Shown here piece after piece: positions 8,070 through 15,839 of a stretch of DNA of 57,841 nucleotides. Below the pieces are notes generated by a model. It had not been told where the DNA came from. It ran no database searches and was given only the letters and a program-made list of their open reading frames with translations. The position numbers and the translations under genes were made by a program. The stretch lies in contig JAHHRX010000010.1 of assembly GCA_020025545.1 (NCBI GenBank), forward strand, positions 1-57,841, read 5' to 3'. Source of the DNA: Oscillospiraceae bacterium (lineage in GTDB: Bacteria; Bacillota; Clostridia; Oscillospirales; Oscillospiraceae). Each line of letters opens with the position of its first letter. Position 1 is the first letter of the stretch.

Positions 8070-8375
8070 TTACAGCTTGATCATTTTGAGAGCCAGTTCC
8101 ATCATGCGGATGGCGTTGTCACGGTAATCTCCCATCAGGTCAAAAATCTCGTCCTCGGAGAGAACACCCCGCTTCATATCCGCTGGAATGCGACCTGCGC
8201 TGTCGTCCTCAAGGTCCTGATTGCGCTGACTGCTGTAATAATACTCGATGAGAGCGGCGTAGTCGGGCTGCCGTGCTTCCACGGTGTCCAGCAAAGCGGT
8301 GAGCTGCCCCATGAGAGCTTCGTGATCTGCCATAATTTGCTCCATTTTTGCAATATGTTCGTATTTATTCAACAA
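8070..8375 (-). CDS. DUF4298 family protein
   Basis: This 101-residue acidic helical protein matches my recollection of the DUF4298 family of Firmicutes. The typical features are an N-terminal KMEQIM helix, a QPDYAALIEYYYS centre, and the conserved MKRGVLSEDEIFDLMGDYRDNAIRMMEL ending. The start is a TTG at 8375 (a second TTG follows at 8372), placed just after a GGAGGG site. No membrane segment or signal is present, so it is cytoplasmic. The function of the family is not known. It is transcribed alone from its own promoter, divergent from the small gene at 8527. Confidence 0.75.
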   Translation of the reverse strand: MLNKYEHIAKMEQIMADHEALMGQLTALLDTVEARQPDYAALIEYYYSSQRNQDLEDDSAGRIPADMKRGVLSEDEIFDLMGDYRDNAIRMMELALKMIKL

Positions 8376-8407
8376 AATCCCTCCGATCGTTTATACTTTG
8401 TGGTGGT

Positions 8408-8436
8408 ATTTTATCATTTCAAGGGAAAATATGCAA
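8408..8436 (-). promoter_or_regulatory. Promoter of the DUF4298 gene
   Basis: On the minus strand, TTGCAT (8436-8431) and TAAAAT (8413-8408) are 17 bases apart. Confidence 0.55.
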
Positions 8437-8456
8437 TGTTTTTCCCACTGCCGCAC

Positions 8457-8485
8457 TTGAAAAAATCCACCGAACCAAATAAAAT
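8457..8485 (+). promoter_or_regulatory. Promoter of the small gene at 8527
   Basis: TTGAAA (8457-8462) and TAAAAT (8480-8485) have 17-base spacing. It is divergent from the DUF4298 promoter. Confidence 0.55.
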
Positions 8486-8526
8486 AGAAGAAAATCACAG
8501 CCCATGGCACCGGAGGGAAAATATCT

Positions 8527-8760
8527 ATGCGATTGGAAAAAATTCAGAAGTTTATGAATGACAGAAATATGCCTTTTTCCTATTTTAAGGAGGGCGGATG
8601 CGGCAGTATTGATTTTGTCCACCGGGGACTATCCTACCATATCTGGGAATTTAATGACCCGGACTGGGGCGCAGAGAGTAATGTCCGCACCTGCGGACGA
8701 AGCGAGGATTTTACCGGAGACTATGAGGAAGACATCCTTGCAATTTTGAAAACATGGTGA
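8527..8760 (+). CDS. Small conserved cytoplasmic protein of unknown function
   Basis: The protein is 77 residues: MRLEKIQKFMNDRNMPFSYF, then the conserved-looking GCGSIDFVHRGLSYHIWEF, GAESNVRTCGRSEDF and an acidic EEDILAILKTW end. I recall similar small proteins in many Clostridia, often labelled kinase with no support; no kinase motif is visible. A GGAGG site lies eight bases before the ATG. It has its own promoter and a strong terminator after it, so it is a real single-gene unit. The HIWEF and GAESN blocks suggest a compact alpha/beta fold. Confidence 0.7.
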   Translation: MRLEKIQKFMNDRNMPFSYFKEGGCGSIDFVHRGLSYHIWEFNDPDWGAESNVRTCGRSEDFTGDYEEDILAILKTW

Positions 8761-8773
8761 CACATAAGAAAGC

Positions 8774-8798
8774 CCCCTTCGGCAGTCTGCCGAAGGGG
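8774..8798. terminator. Bidirectional terminator
   Basis: CCCCTTCGGCAG and CTGCCGAAGGGG form a perfect stem around a single T, so the loop opens to about five bases. It lies between the converging genes ending at 8760 (+) and 8810 (-), with ATTTTGC following on the + strand. Confidence 0.8.
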
Positions 8799-8809
8799 AC
8801 ATTTTGCAT

Positions 8810-9697
8810 TTACAGGTGGCTTTCCTTGCGGCTGATGCTTTTGCGGAAGTAGTTTCCGACATTGGTGACGCACATGAGCAGGCACACCAGAAAGGCACCG
8901 GGGATCACTACGATCCACCAGGCCTTGGTTGTCAGTGCCTTTTCCGCCAGAGACAGCATACTTCCCCAGGAAATGACCTCCAGCGGCAGACCCATACCCA
9001 TAAAGCTGAGGGTGGATTCTGCCACAATGGCACCACGGATATTCATAACCACCATGAACATGATAGATGCCACGAAATTAGGTGCCAGATGCCGCCGCAG
9101 GACATGGAAAAATCCGCCGCCCATGACGTGGGAGGCAACTACATATTCCGCTTGTCGTAGCTGCCGGACTTCGGTGCGGACGACCTTGGCGATGCTGAGC
9201 CAGCTGGTAAGACCGATGACAAGAGAAATGGACAGCACATTGGCAGGCCCCAGAATTGCCTGAATGAAAATAATCAGCAGAAGTTCCGGGATACTCAGCA
9301 TGACTTCCGTCAGCCGCATGAGGAGGCTGTCCAGCCATTGGGGAGCCATACCGCTGACAGAGCCGTAAACTACGGCGATGACCGTGGAAACAGCGGTGGA
9401 AACAAAGCCAATGAAAAGGGAAATCCGTCCGCCGTACCAGATGCAGGAGAAAATGTCCCGCCCCAGAGTATCCGTGCCAAAGAGAAATTCCCTGCTGGGG
9501 GCGTGGCTAAAATTGGCAAGATCCAGATAGGTGGGGTCCTTCGTCATAACAAGCTCTGCAAAAAGGCACAGGAAAGTGATGGCGGCCAGCAGCACCATGG
9601 AGATGATGGGAAGCTCCCGCCTGCGCTTTTGCGGTGGCGGCGCTGCCTCCTCCTGAGGAAGGATGCCTACCACGGTAAAGAGTTCTTCATCTGTCAC
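8810..9697 (-). CDS. Dipeptide/nickel-type ABC permease (OppC/DppC family)
   Basis: The 295-residue permease has an N-terminal cytoplasmic segment, a first helix at IISMVLLAAITFLCLFAELV, and the DppC-type motif FLFGTDTLGRDIFSCIWYGGRISLFIG. The EAA coupling loop reads YVVASHVMGGGFFHVLRRHLAPN. The frame is open further upstream, but the GTG at 9697 overlaps the OppB stop (GTGA) and has a perfect GGAGGTGA site, so that is the start. It forms the membrane channel with the OppB-type subunit. It is the last gene of the five-gene operon. Confidence 0.88.
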   Translation of the reverse strand: MTDEELFTVVGILPQEEAAPPPQKRRRELPIISMVLLAAITFLCLFAELVMTKDPTYLDLANFSHAPSREFLFGTDTLGRDIFSCIWYGGRISLFIGFVSTAVSTVIAVVYGSVSGMAPQWLDSLLMRLTEVMLSIPELLLIIFIQAILGPANVLSISLVIGLTSWLSIAKVVRTEVRQLRQAEYVVASHVMGGGFFHVLRRHLAPNFVASIMFMVVMNIRGAIVAESTLSFMGMGLPLEVISWGSMLSLAEKALTTKAWWIVVIPGAFLVCLLMCVTNVGNYFRKSISRKESHL

Positions 9698-10704
9698 AGG
9701 GAACTCACCTCCGAACTTTCCAGCACTTCGTTGGCACGGATCCGGGGATCGATGCGCTCGTTGATAATCTGACCGAGCATATTGCAGAAAATCACCATGA
9801 TACCGGTGAGCATACACAGAACCATCAGCATATTGTAATCGGCAAAGCGGGCGCTTTCATAGGAAAGCGTGCCGATGCCCGGATAGGAAAAGACGGTTTC
9901 CACAATATAAGTGCCCCCCAGCACATGGGGAACGGAGATAGCCATCAGGCTGATATAAGAGGGAAATACATTTCGCAGGCAGTGCTTAAACAGGATGGTT
10001 GCCTTGCTCTGCCCTTTGGCCTTTGCCAGCATCACATAGTCTGCCCGCATTTCCTCCATCAGCTTGTTGCGGATCATGTAGCCGTAGTACCATGGGTGAT
10101 TCAGCAGTACCACGGACATGGGAAGAATCAAATGCCGGATTCGGTCGGGGATGTTCCCGGCCTGCCCGAAGGAATAGGCACCGCTGCTGGGAAGCCAGTG
10201 CAGCGTAACACAGAAAATGAGGATCATGATCATGGAGAACCAGAATTCCGGAATGCAGCAGGAGAGTGTTCCGAATCGGCACAATACCCGATCCACCCAT
10301 TTATCCTCATACCATGCACAGAGAATCCCAAGGCCCAGAGCCAACACAAAGATAAGAATGTATCCGATGCCGCCGAGAATCAGGGTGTTTCCCAATCGCA
10401 GGGAGATCACTTCCATGACATTTTGTTTGTATTTAAAGGAGATGCCGAAATCTCCGTGGAAGGCGCCTTGCAGCCACCGTCCGTATTGAACATAAATCGG
10501 GTCGTTAAGTCCCAGCTTGTCCCGTGCCCATTCTTTTTCGGCAACGCTCATTTTTTCTACCCGGTCACCGTAGTAGGACAGCAGGGGATCGCCGGGAGCC
10601 AGCCGGGAAATGTAGAATACCAGCACCGACAGCAAAAATACGCTCAGCAGGAAAATCAGGAGCTTGGTGCCGTAGTAGCGGAGTTTGCTTTTGTGATTGA
10701 TCAT
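9694..10704 (-). CDS. Dipeptide/nickel-type ABC permease (OppB/DppB family)
   Basis: The 336-residue permease starts with a basic segment and one helix (LLIFLLSVFLLSVLVFYISRLAPGDPL), the hallmark of DppB/OppB. It has LGLNDPIYVQYGRWLQGAFHGDFGISF, and then the EAA loop ADYVMLAKAKGQSKATILFKHCLRN. Six membrane helices are expected. The ATG overlaps the stop of the ATPase upstream (ATGA) and is preceded by GGAGG. It is the channel partner of the OppC-type subunit. Confidence 0.9.
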   Translation of the reverse strand: MINHKSKLRYYGTKLLIFLLSVFLLSVLVFYISRLAPGDPLLSYYGDRVEKMSVAEKEWARDKLGLNDPIYVQYGRWLQGAFHGDFGISFKYKQNVMEVISLRLGNTLILGGIGYILIFVLALGLGILCAWYEDKWVDRVLCRFGTLSCCIPEFWFSMIMILIFCVTLHWLPSSGAYSFGQAGNIPDRIRHLILPMSVVLLNHPWYYGYMIRNKLMEEMRADYVMLAKAKGQSKATILFKHCLRNVFPSYISLMAISVPHVLGGTYIVETVFSYPGIGTLSYESARFADYNMLMVLCMLTGIMVIFCNMLGQIINERIDPRIRANEVLESSEVSSL

Positions 10705-11600
10705 TCGGCAGCCTCCTTTTGCAGCAGGAAATGACCCGGCAACACCTCTGTAAAGGTTCCCTCCCGGGAAAATTCCAGAGCATCGAAGTCAATGCGCCGG
10801 CGCTTTCGCTCTAAAATGGGGTCGGGGAGGGGAATGGCAGAAAGAAGCGCTTTGGTGTAGGGGTGCAGGGGATTTGCAAACAGCTCCTTGGCAGGTGCCA
10901 TTTCCACGAGGCTTCCGCGGTACATGACGCCCACACGGTCACACAGATATTCCACCATGGCAAGGTCATGGGCAATAAAAAGGATGGAAAAGTTGTGCTC
11001 TGCCCGCAGATGCTTGAAAAGATTGATGATCTGCGCCTGAATGGAAACATCCAGAGAGGCGATAGGCTCGTCAGCCACCAGCAGCTTTGGCTCCATGCTG
11101 ACTGCCCGGGCAATGGCGACACGCTGGCGCTGACCGCCGGAAATTTCCGAAGGATACTTATCCAGATAGCTTCGATCCATGCCTACATAGTGAAGCTGGA
11201 AAGCGGCTTCTTCTCGCAGAGAACCTCGCTTGGGCTTGATGTGGTGGATGGACATAGGCTCGGAAACAATGTCACAGAGCTTCATTCTCTGATTGAGAGC
11301 CGAGGCAGAGTCCTGAAAAATGAGCTGCCGCTCCTGCTGCAATCGGGTCTTGTTCTTTCGGAACGCCTGTCTGTCGGTGGTGTCGATGCCGTCGTAGAGA
11401 ATCTGACCGGACTGGGGTTTACAGATGTTCATAATGCACCGGGCCAGCGTGGATTTTCCGGAACCGGATTCGCCCACCAGTCCGAAAATTTCCCCGCGCT
11501 TCAGGTCGAAGGATACATGATCCACCGCCCGGATCACGGCTTTCCGCCCCAGCTTAAACTGATGGCACAGATTCCTGACTTCCAATAAAGTATCAGCCAT
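10701..11600 (-). CDS. ABC importer ATPase, OppF/DppF type
   Basis: The 299-residue ATPase has Walker A GESGSGKST near residues 40-48, signature ISGGQRQR, Walker B LLVADEPIASLD and switch His AHDLAM. The C-terminal HPYTKALLSAIPLPDP segment is typical of OppF/DppF proteins, though the following Cys-rich region of some family members is absent. The ATG at 11600 follows a GGAGGTG site; an in-frame GTG at 11609 lies within that site and is unlikely. The gene overlaps the OppD-type gene by eight bases and the OppB-type gene by four. Confidence 0.88.
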   Translation of the reverse strand: MADTLLEVRNLCHQFKLGRKAVIRAVDHVSFDLKRGEIFGLVGESGSGKSTLARCIMNICKPQSGQILYDGIDTTDRQAFRKNKTRLQQERQLIFQDSASALNQRMKLCDIVSEPMSIHHIKPKRGSLREEAAFQLHYVGMDRSYLDKYPSEISGGQRQRVAIARAVSMEPKLLVADEPIASLDVSIQAQIINLFKHLRAEHNFSILFIAHDLAMVEYLCDRVGVMYRGSLVEMAPAKELFANPLHPYTKALLSAIPLPDPILERKRRRIDFDALEFSREGTFTEVLPGHFLLQKEAAE

Positions 11601-12606
11601 GGAGACCACCTCCCATGGGACACGGGATTTTGGGCGCCCGTGGATCTAACAGCCATGTGGCGGCGTAGTGCGTATCTGTGATCTGAAACATGGGCGGCTC
11701 CTGTTCGTAGTCAATGGCAAGGGCATATTCATTCCGGCAGGCGAATGCATCTCCCTTGGGCGGGGCAACCAGCGTGGGGGGCATCCCGGGAATGGTGTGC
11801 AGGCTTTCCTTCCCTTTGGAAAGCGCAGGAAGGGACTGCATGAGTCCCCATGTGTAGGGGTGCCGGGGATCGTAGTAAACTTCCTCGGCGGTGCCGATCT
11901 CCACAATCTTGCCGGCGTACATGATGGCAACCCGGTCTGCCGCCCGGGCGACGACGCCCAAATCGTGGGATACCAAAATGGTGGCGGTGCCGAGCCGCTG
12001 CTGAATATCTCGCAGAAGATCAATGATCTGGGCCTGAATAGTCACATCCAGCGCTGTGGTGGGCTCGTCTGCCAGCAGAATCCGTGGATTTCCCGCAAGG
12101 GCGATGGCCATAACGCTGCGCTGGCGCATACCGCCGGAGAAGTTATAGGGGTAGAGTCGGGAGCGCTCCTCGGGGTTCTCAATGCCCACCATTTCCATCA
12201 GCTCCAGGACCCGGGCATGGCGCTGCTTTTTGCTGAGAGATTTGTCCACATGAGCCACGGCTTCTTCAATCTGAGCGCCAATGGTCATGGTGGGGTCCAG
12301 AACCGTCATGGGGTCCTGAAAAATAATGGACATCAGAGTGCCGCGAAGGCGGCGCATTTCCCGCTGGGAGCAAAGGGTGATGTCCCTGCCGTCTACGGTG
12401 ATGCTGCCCTGCTGGATGCGGGCACTTTTGGGCAGCAGCCCCATGATGGATTTGCAGAGCATACTTTTTCCGCATCCGGATTCGCCCACCAGCGCCAGAA
12501 CCTCACCGGGGCGGAGGGTGAGACTTACATCCCGCACGGCGTGAACGGTTCCGCCGGAGCCGGGGACGGTTACGGTCAGATTCTTAATTTCCAGTAATTG
12601 AGACAT
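11593..12606 (-). CDS. ABC importer ATPase, OppD/DppD type
   Basis: The 337-residue ATPase starts MSQLLEIKNLTVTV at 12606 behind a GAGGT site; the open frame beyond it has no ribosome site and does not look like protein. Walker A is GESGCGKS, the signature FSGGMRQR, Walker B ILLADEPTTALD. The C-terminus has HPYTWGLMQSLP followed by a FACRNEYALAIDYEQEPP segment with one Cys. In many OppD/DppD proteins this region binds a [4Fe-4S] cluster through four cysteines; here too few cysteines remain for that. Confidence 0.88.
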   Translation of the reverse strand: MSQLLEIKNLTVTVPGSGGTVHAVRDVSLTLRPGEVLALVGESGCGKSMLCKSIMGLLPKSARIQQGSITVDGRDITLCSQREMRRLRGTLMSIIFQDPMTVLDPTMTIGAQIEEAVAHVDKSLSKKQRHARVLELMEMVGIENPEERSRLYPYNFSGGMRQRSVMAIALAGNPRILLADEPTTALDVTIQAQIIDLLRDIQQRLGTATILVSHDLGVVARAADRVAIMYAGKIVEIGTAEEVYYDPRHPYTWGLMQSLPALSKGKESLHTIPGMPPTLVAPPKGDAFACRNEYALAIDYEQEPPMFQITDTHYAATWLLDPRAPKIPCPMGGGLHG

Positions 12607-12633
12607 ATATTTTACCTCTATAACAGCACAATC

Positions 12634-12654
12634 AGGAGCTGGGTCACAGCTCCT
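12634..12654 (-). other. Intercistronic hairpin 1 of the peptide/nickel-type operon
   Basis: AGGAGCTG (12634-12641) pairs with CAGCTCCT (12647-12654) around a five-base loop. There is no T-tract in either direction. It lies 27 bases before the OppD-type start. Confidence 0.6.
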
Positions 12655-12674
12655 TACATGACAGATCTTTTTCT

Positions 12675-12720
12675 TCAGCTTGTCAAAAAGTCCGTTTGCC
12701 CAGACACTTTGACAAGCTGA
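12675..12720 (-). other. Intercistronic hairpin 2 (leaky terminator or mRNA stabiliser)
   Basis: The 13-base arms at 12675-12687 and 12708-12720 are perfectly complementary (TCAGCTTGTCAAA / TTTGACAAGCTGA). It sits just after the binding-protein gene. On the minus strand the downstream end reads GAAGAAAAAGATC rather than T-rich, so full termination is unlikely. Such hairpins commonly raise binding-protein mRNA above transporter mRNA. Confidence 0.65.
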
Positions 12721-12754
12721 GGAATCCGAAGATCCCTCAGCTTTACAGTTGTAT

Positions 12755-14299
12755 TTATTCCAGCGTCCAGTCGCAGACATTCCAGAAAATGCCCACGCCG
12801 TGGTGTCCCAGAACCGTGTCGGTGCTGACACCCTTCAGAGCATTGCTGCCCACATAAACGGCATCAATATAGCAGAAGAAGGTGTAGGCGGGGTTTTCAG
12901 CCAGAGCCTTCTGGAAGTTCTTGTAAGCCTCGGCACGCTTTGCGGGGTCATCGGTTTCCCGGGCTTCGGTCAGGTATTTGTCAACAAGAGCGTTGGAGTA
13001 GCCGGAATAGTTGGCACCCTTGTCAGTGCCGAATACCTTGTAGGTATGATCATCGGCGTCGAAGGGGGAGCCCCAGCCGATAATGCAGCATTCCTGTCCG
13101 CCCCAGTCGATACCCTCGGGGGGAACGGCAGCCTTTACATCAAGGCCGATGGCCCGCAGCTGCTGCACGGCAATCTGTGCCATGTCGACTCGCACCTGAT
13201 CGGTGGCGTCGGCATTGATGGTGAAGCAAATCCGCTCACCGTTGCGGCACCAAAAGCCCTCGCTGTCCTTTTCGCAGCCCACGGAGGTCAGGATCTCAGC
13301 GGCCTTTTCGGGGTTGTAGTCATAGTGCTCCACATCGGCGTAGTTATATTCGTTTCTCTGGATGGGGCTGTAAGCCACGATGCCGTGCCCCAGCACCACG
13401 GAGTCGAGGATGGACTGCTTGTCAATGGCGTAGGAAATGGCGGGGATAATGTCCGCATTCTTCTGCCAGAAGGGATTTGCAAAGTTGTAGAGAATACCGC
13501 GATAGTCGGAAGTGGTCATGTTGTAAACCGTGCGGTCGGTGTCCTTTTCAAATTTCACAGCGTCCTTGGGGGTGACCTGTGCAAGATCCAGTTCGCCGGT
13601 TTGCAGCTGCAGGGCACGGGCGGTGGAATCGGGAACGATCTTAAAGATGATGGTCTCAATCTTGGCAGGGCCTGCAAAATAGTCCTCGTTCCGCTTCAGA
13701 GTGATGGCCTGACCGGCATCCCAGCTGTCCAGCTTGTAAGGGCCGGTGCCGACAGGAGCACGGAAGAATGCGCTCTCCTGTATATTTTCGCCCTCCAGCA
13801 GGTGCTTGGGCAGAATGGACATGGTCATGTAGTCAAGAAATGCGGAGTTGGGAGCGGAGAGCTGAAAAGATACGGTGTGCTCGTCCTCTACGGTAATCTT
13901 TTGGATTTCCTCGTAGTTGGGGGCGTTCTCAGAACCGTTCTCCGGATCCATGATGATTTCGTAGGTGAACTTTACATCCTCGGCAGTGAAGGGCTTTCCG
14001 TCGTGCCACTTTACATTTTCTTCCAGATGGAAGGTGTAGGTGTTGGTAGCTTTATCAATATCCCAGTTCTTTGCCAGACGGGCAATCACTTTCCCGTCGC
14101 TGTCGTGGTCGGTGAGACCGTCGAAAATCAGCACATTGATTTCACCGTGCTCGTCGAGAGCGGGATTGATCCGGGTGTAGTCACCGCTTCCGTAGACTAA
14201 AGTGTTTTTAGCAGGTGCATCAGTCTTGGCACAGGCGGCCATGCCTGCACAGAGAATCAGACACAGCACCAAAGCCAGATATTTTGTCATTCTTTTCAT
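12755..14299 (-). CDS. Dipeptide/nickel-type ABC substrate-binding lipoprotein (SBP_bac_5)
   Basis: The 514-residue lipoprotein has a signal peptide ending at AGMAAC (lipid-anchored Cys near residue 23). The SBP_bac_5 family features follow: INPALDEHGEINVLIFDGLTDHD, TYTFHLEENVKWHDGKPFTAEDVKFTYE and GTGPYKLDSW. It is exported and lipid-anchored, and would deliver the ligand to the permeases encoded downstream. The ATG at 14299 has an AGGAGAA site. The family covers oligopeptides, dipeptides, nickel chelates and haem; I cannot tell which. It is the first gene of its operon. A 483-residue open frame opposite it (12749-14200) is an artefact of codon bias. Confidence 0.9.
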   Translation of the reverse strand: MKRMTKYLALVLCLILCAGMAACAKTDAPAKNTLVYGSGDYTRINPALDEHGEINVLIFDGLTDHDSDGKVIARLAKNWDIDKATNTYTFHLEENVKWHDGKPFTAEDVKFTYEIIMDPENGSENAPNYEEIQKITVEDEHTVSFQLSAPNSAFLDYMTMSILPKHLLEGENIQESAFFRAPVGTGPYKLDSWDAGQAITLKRNEDYFAGPAKIETIIFKIVPDSTARALQLQTGELDLAQVTPKDAVKFEKDTDRTVYNMTTSDYRGILYNFANPFWQKNADIIPAISYAIDKQSILDSVVLGHGIVAYSPIQRNEYNYADVEHYDYNPEKAAEILTSVGCEKDSEGFWCRNGERICFTINADATDQVRVDMAQIAVQQLRAIGLDVKAAVPPEGIDWGGQECCIIGWGSPFDADDHTYKVFGTDKGANYSGYSNALVDKYLTEARETDDPAKRAEAYKNFQKALAENPAYTFFCYIDAVYVGSNALKGVSTDTVLGHHGVGIFWNVCDWTLE

Positions 14300-14738
14300 T
14301 TAGGTTCTCCTTTCTTTTGGACAACTTTCGGGTGCGCACTCCCGCAGATATCCGGAAATTCCAAAATTCCGGACATCATTCCCCAATATACCAGATTTTT
14401 TTGTGCCGAACAAGCCCATGGGGGGGATGGGGTTTGCGGCTTTTTTTCTGAAGAAGCGGGGACATTTGCCGGGAAAGCAAGTTGTAAAAAAATATAATTT
14501 GCTCAAAGGCAATGAAATTTCAGCGAAAATTATAAAAGCATCTCCTGCTCGCTGAATGTAATATTTCTGAAATCCAAACAATTTGTGCGATAAATTGCGG
14601 ATGGTTCGAAAATTTTGGAGATTTGCAAAGAAGATGACGGTTTATATACATTTCAGAAAATCACCGGAAATAGCTGAGAAAAAAGCTGAAAGTGGTATAT
14701 CGATAAAATGGGGAAGAAAGCAAAACAGGGAGATTGCC
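14300..14738. other. Intergenic region between divergent operons, no gene
   Basis: This AT-rich stretch lies between the start of the peptide/nickel-type binding-protein gene and the promoter of the molybdenum operon. I see no coding pattern. An 8-base inverted repeat (TTCAGCGA at about 14519-14526 with TCGCTGAA near 14549-14556) may be regulatory. The minus-strand promoter could not be fixed with confidence; a TATAAT-like box near 14530-14535 lacks a good -35. Confidence 0.5.
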
Positions 14739-14767
14739 TTGACTTTATAGTGTAAAACGCATATAAT
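14739..14767 (+). promoter_or_regulatory. Promoter of the molybdenum cofactor operon
   Basis: TTGACT (14739-14744) and TATAAT (14762-14767) have ideal 17-base spacing. The leader to the first ATG is only about 48 bases, too short for a Moco riboswitch, and none is recognisable. Confidence 0.8.
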
Positions 14768-14821
14768 ATTGTCCTTAGAATGATGTGTTTTTGTGAGAAT
14801 ATATCAAAAGGTGGGTGAAAA

Positions 14822-15838
14822 ATGAAAAAGCTAAGGGTCCAGGACGCTATCGGAAAAACACTTTGCCACGATATTACCGCCATGCGGGACGGCTTTAAGG
14901 GCGCCGCTTTCAAGCGTGGTCACATGATAACGCCCGAGGATATTCCGGCTATGCTGGATCTGGGCAAGCGAACGGTTTTTGTCTGGGAAGAAAATGCCGG
15001 AGAGATCCATGAAGAGGATGCGGCCCTGCGGATGGCTGCCATGGCGCCCGTTCCCGGTGCCCACTATACGGCGCCTTCCGAGGGTAAGGTTGTGCTGATT
15101 GCGGATGAGCCGGGGATGTTTCGGGTAAATACCGCTCTGCTGGAAAAAATCAATTCCATCGGCGATATTACGATTACCACGCTTCCTGACCATTTTCCGG
15201 TGAAACCCGGGGCAAGACTGGCCTCTATGCGGATTGTGCCGCTGGTGACGCAGGAGAGCCGGATCATTGCAGCGGAAAAGCTCTGTGCAGAGCAGAAGCT
15301 GCTGGATCTCAGACCTTATCAGAATAAGAAGGTGGGCGTGATTATTACCGGCTCGGAAATCTACACAGGGCGGATTCAGGACAAGTTCCAGCCGGTGGTG
15401 CGGGCAAAAATGAAGCAGTATCCTGCCGAAATTCTGGGAGTCACCATTTGCGACGATGATTTGGATATGATTTGCCGGACTGCCCGGGGCTATTTGGAGC
15501 AGGGAGCGGATTTCCTGATCTTCACCGGCGGAATGTCTGTGGACCCTGACGATCTGACCCCTACTGCCATTCGGACACTGGGTGCGGAAATCATTTCCTA
15601 CGGTGTTCCTGCCCAGCCCGGCAACATGACGCTGGTGGCCTATCTCGGGGATGTGCCAGTTTTGGGCGTTCCCGGCGCAGCTATCAGCCTGCCTACGACC
15701 ATGTTTGATGTTTTGCTGCCCCAGATTTTTGCGGGAGATCGTTTCACAAGGCAGGATTTGATCCGTTTGGGTGACGGCGGTCTTTGCCAAATGTGCAAAT
15801 CCTGCCATTATCCCAACTGCACCTTTGGAAGATATTGA
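14822..15838 (+). CDS. MoeA-like molybdopterin-binding protein
   Basis: The 338-residue protein starts MKKLRVQDAIGKTLCHDIT, like MoeA, but lacks most of the MoeA domain architecture. Its second half is a MoCF-binding domain: VGVIITGSEIYTGRIQDKF, LIFTGGMSVDPDDLTPTAIR, and GVPAQPGNMTLVAYLGDVPVLGVPG, which carry the molybdopterin-binding loops (GSE, TGG, PGxP). Such shortened MoeA relatives occur in anaerobes next to moaA. It likely acts late in Moco synthesis, in metal insertion or handling. The C-terminus has CQMCKSCHYPNCTFGRY, four cysteines that could bind a metal or cluster. It ends one base before moaA and starts the operon. Confidence 0.8.
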   Translation: MKKLRVQDAIGKTLCHDITAMRDGFKGAAFKRGHMITPEDIPAMLDLGKRTVFVWEENAGEIHEEDAALRMAAMAPVPGAHYTAPSEGKVVLIADEPGMFRVNTALLEKINSIGDITITTLPDHFPVKPGARLASMRIVPLVTQESRIIAAEKLCAEQKLLDLRPYQNKKVGVIITGSEIYTGRIQDKFQPVVRAKMKQYPAEILGVTICDDDLDMICRTARGYLEQGADFLIFTGGMSVDPDDLTPTAIRTLGAEIISYGVPAQPGNMTLVAYLGDVPVLGVPGAAISLPTTMFDVLLPQIFAGDRFTRQDLIRLGDGGLCQMCKSCHYPNCTFGRY

Positions 15839-15839
15839 T

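Noticed and set aside
12749..14200. 483-codon open frame opposite the peptide/nickel-type binding-protein gene
   Set aside because: The true gene on the minus strand has a signal peptide, ribosome site and family motifs; the antisense frame is Val/Gly-rich noise from codon bias.
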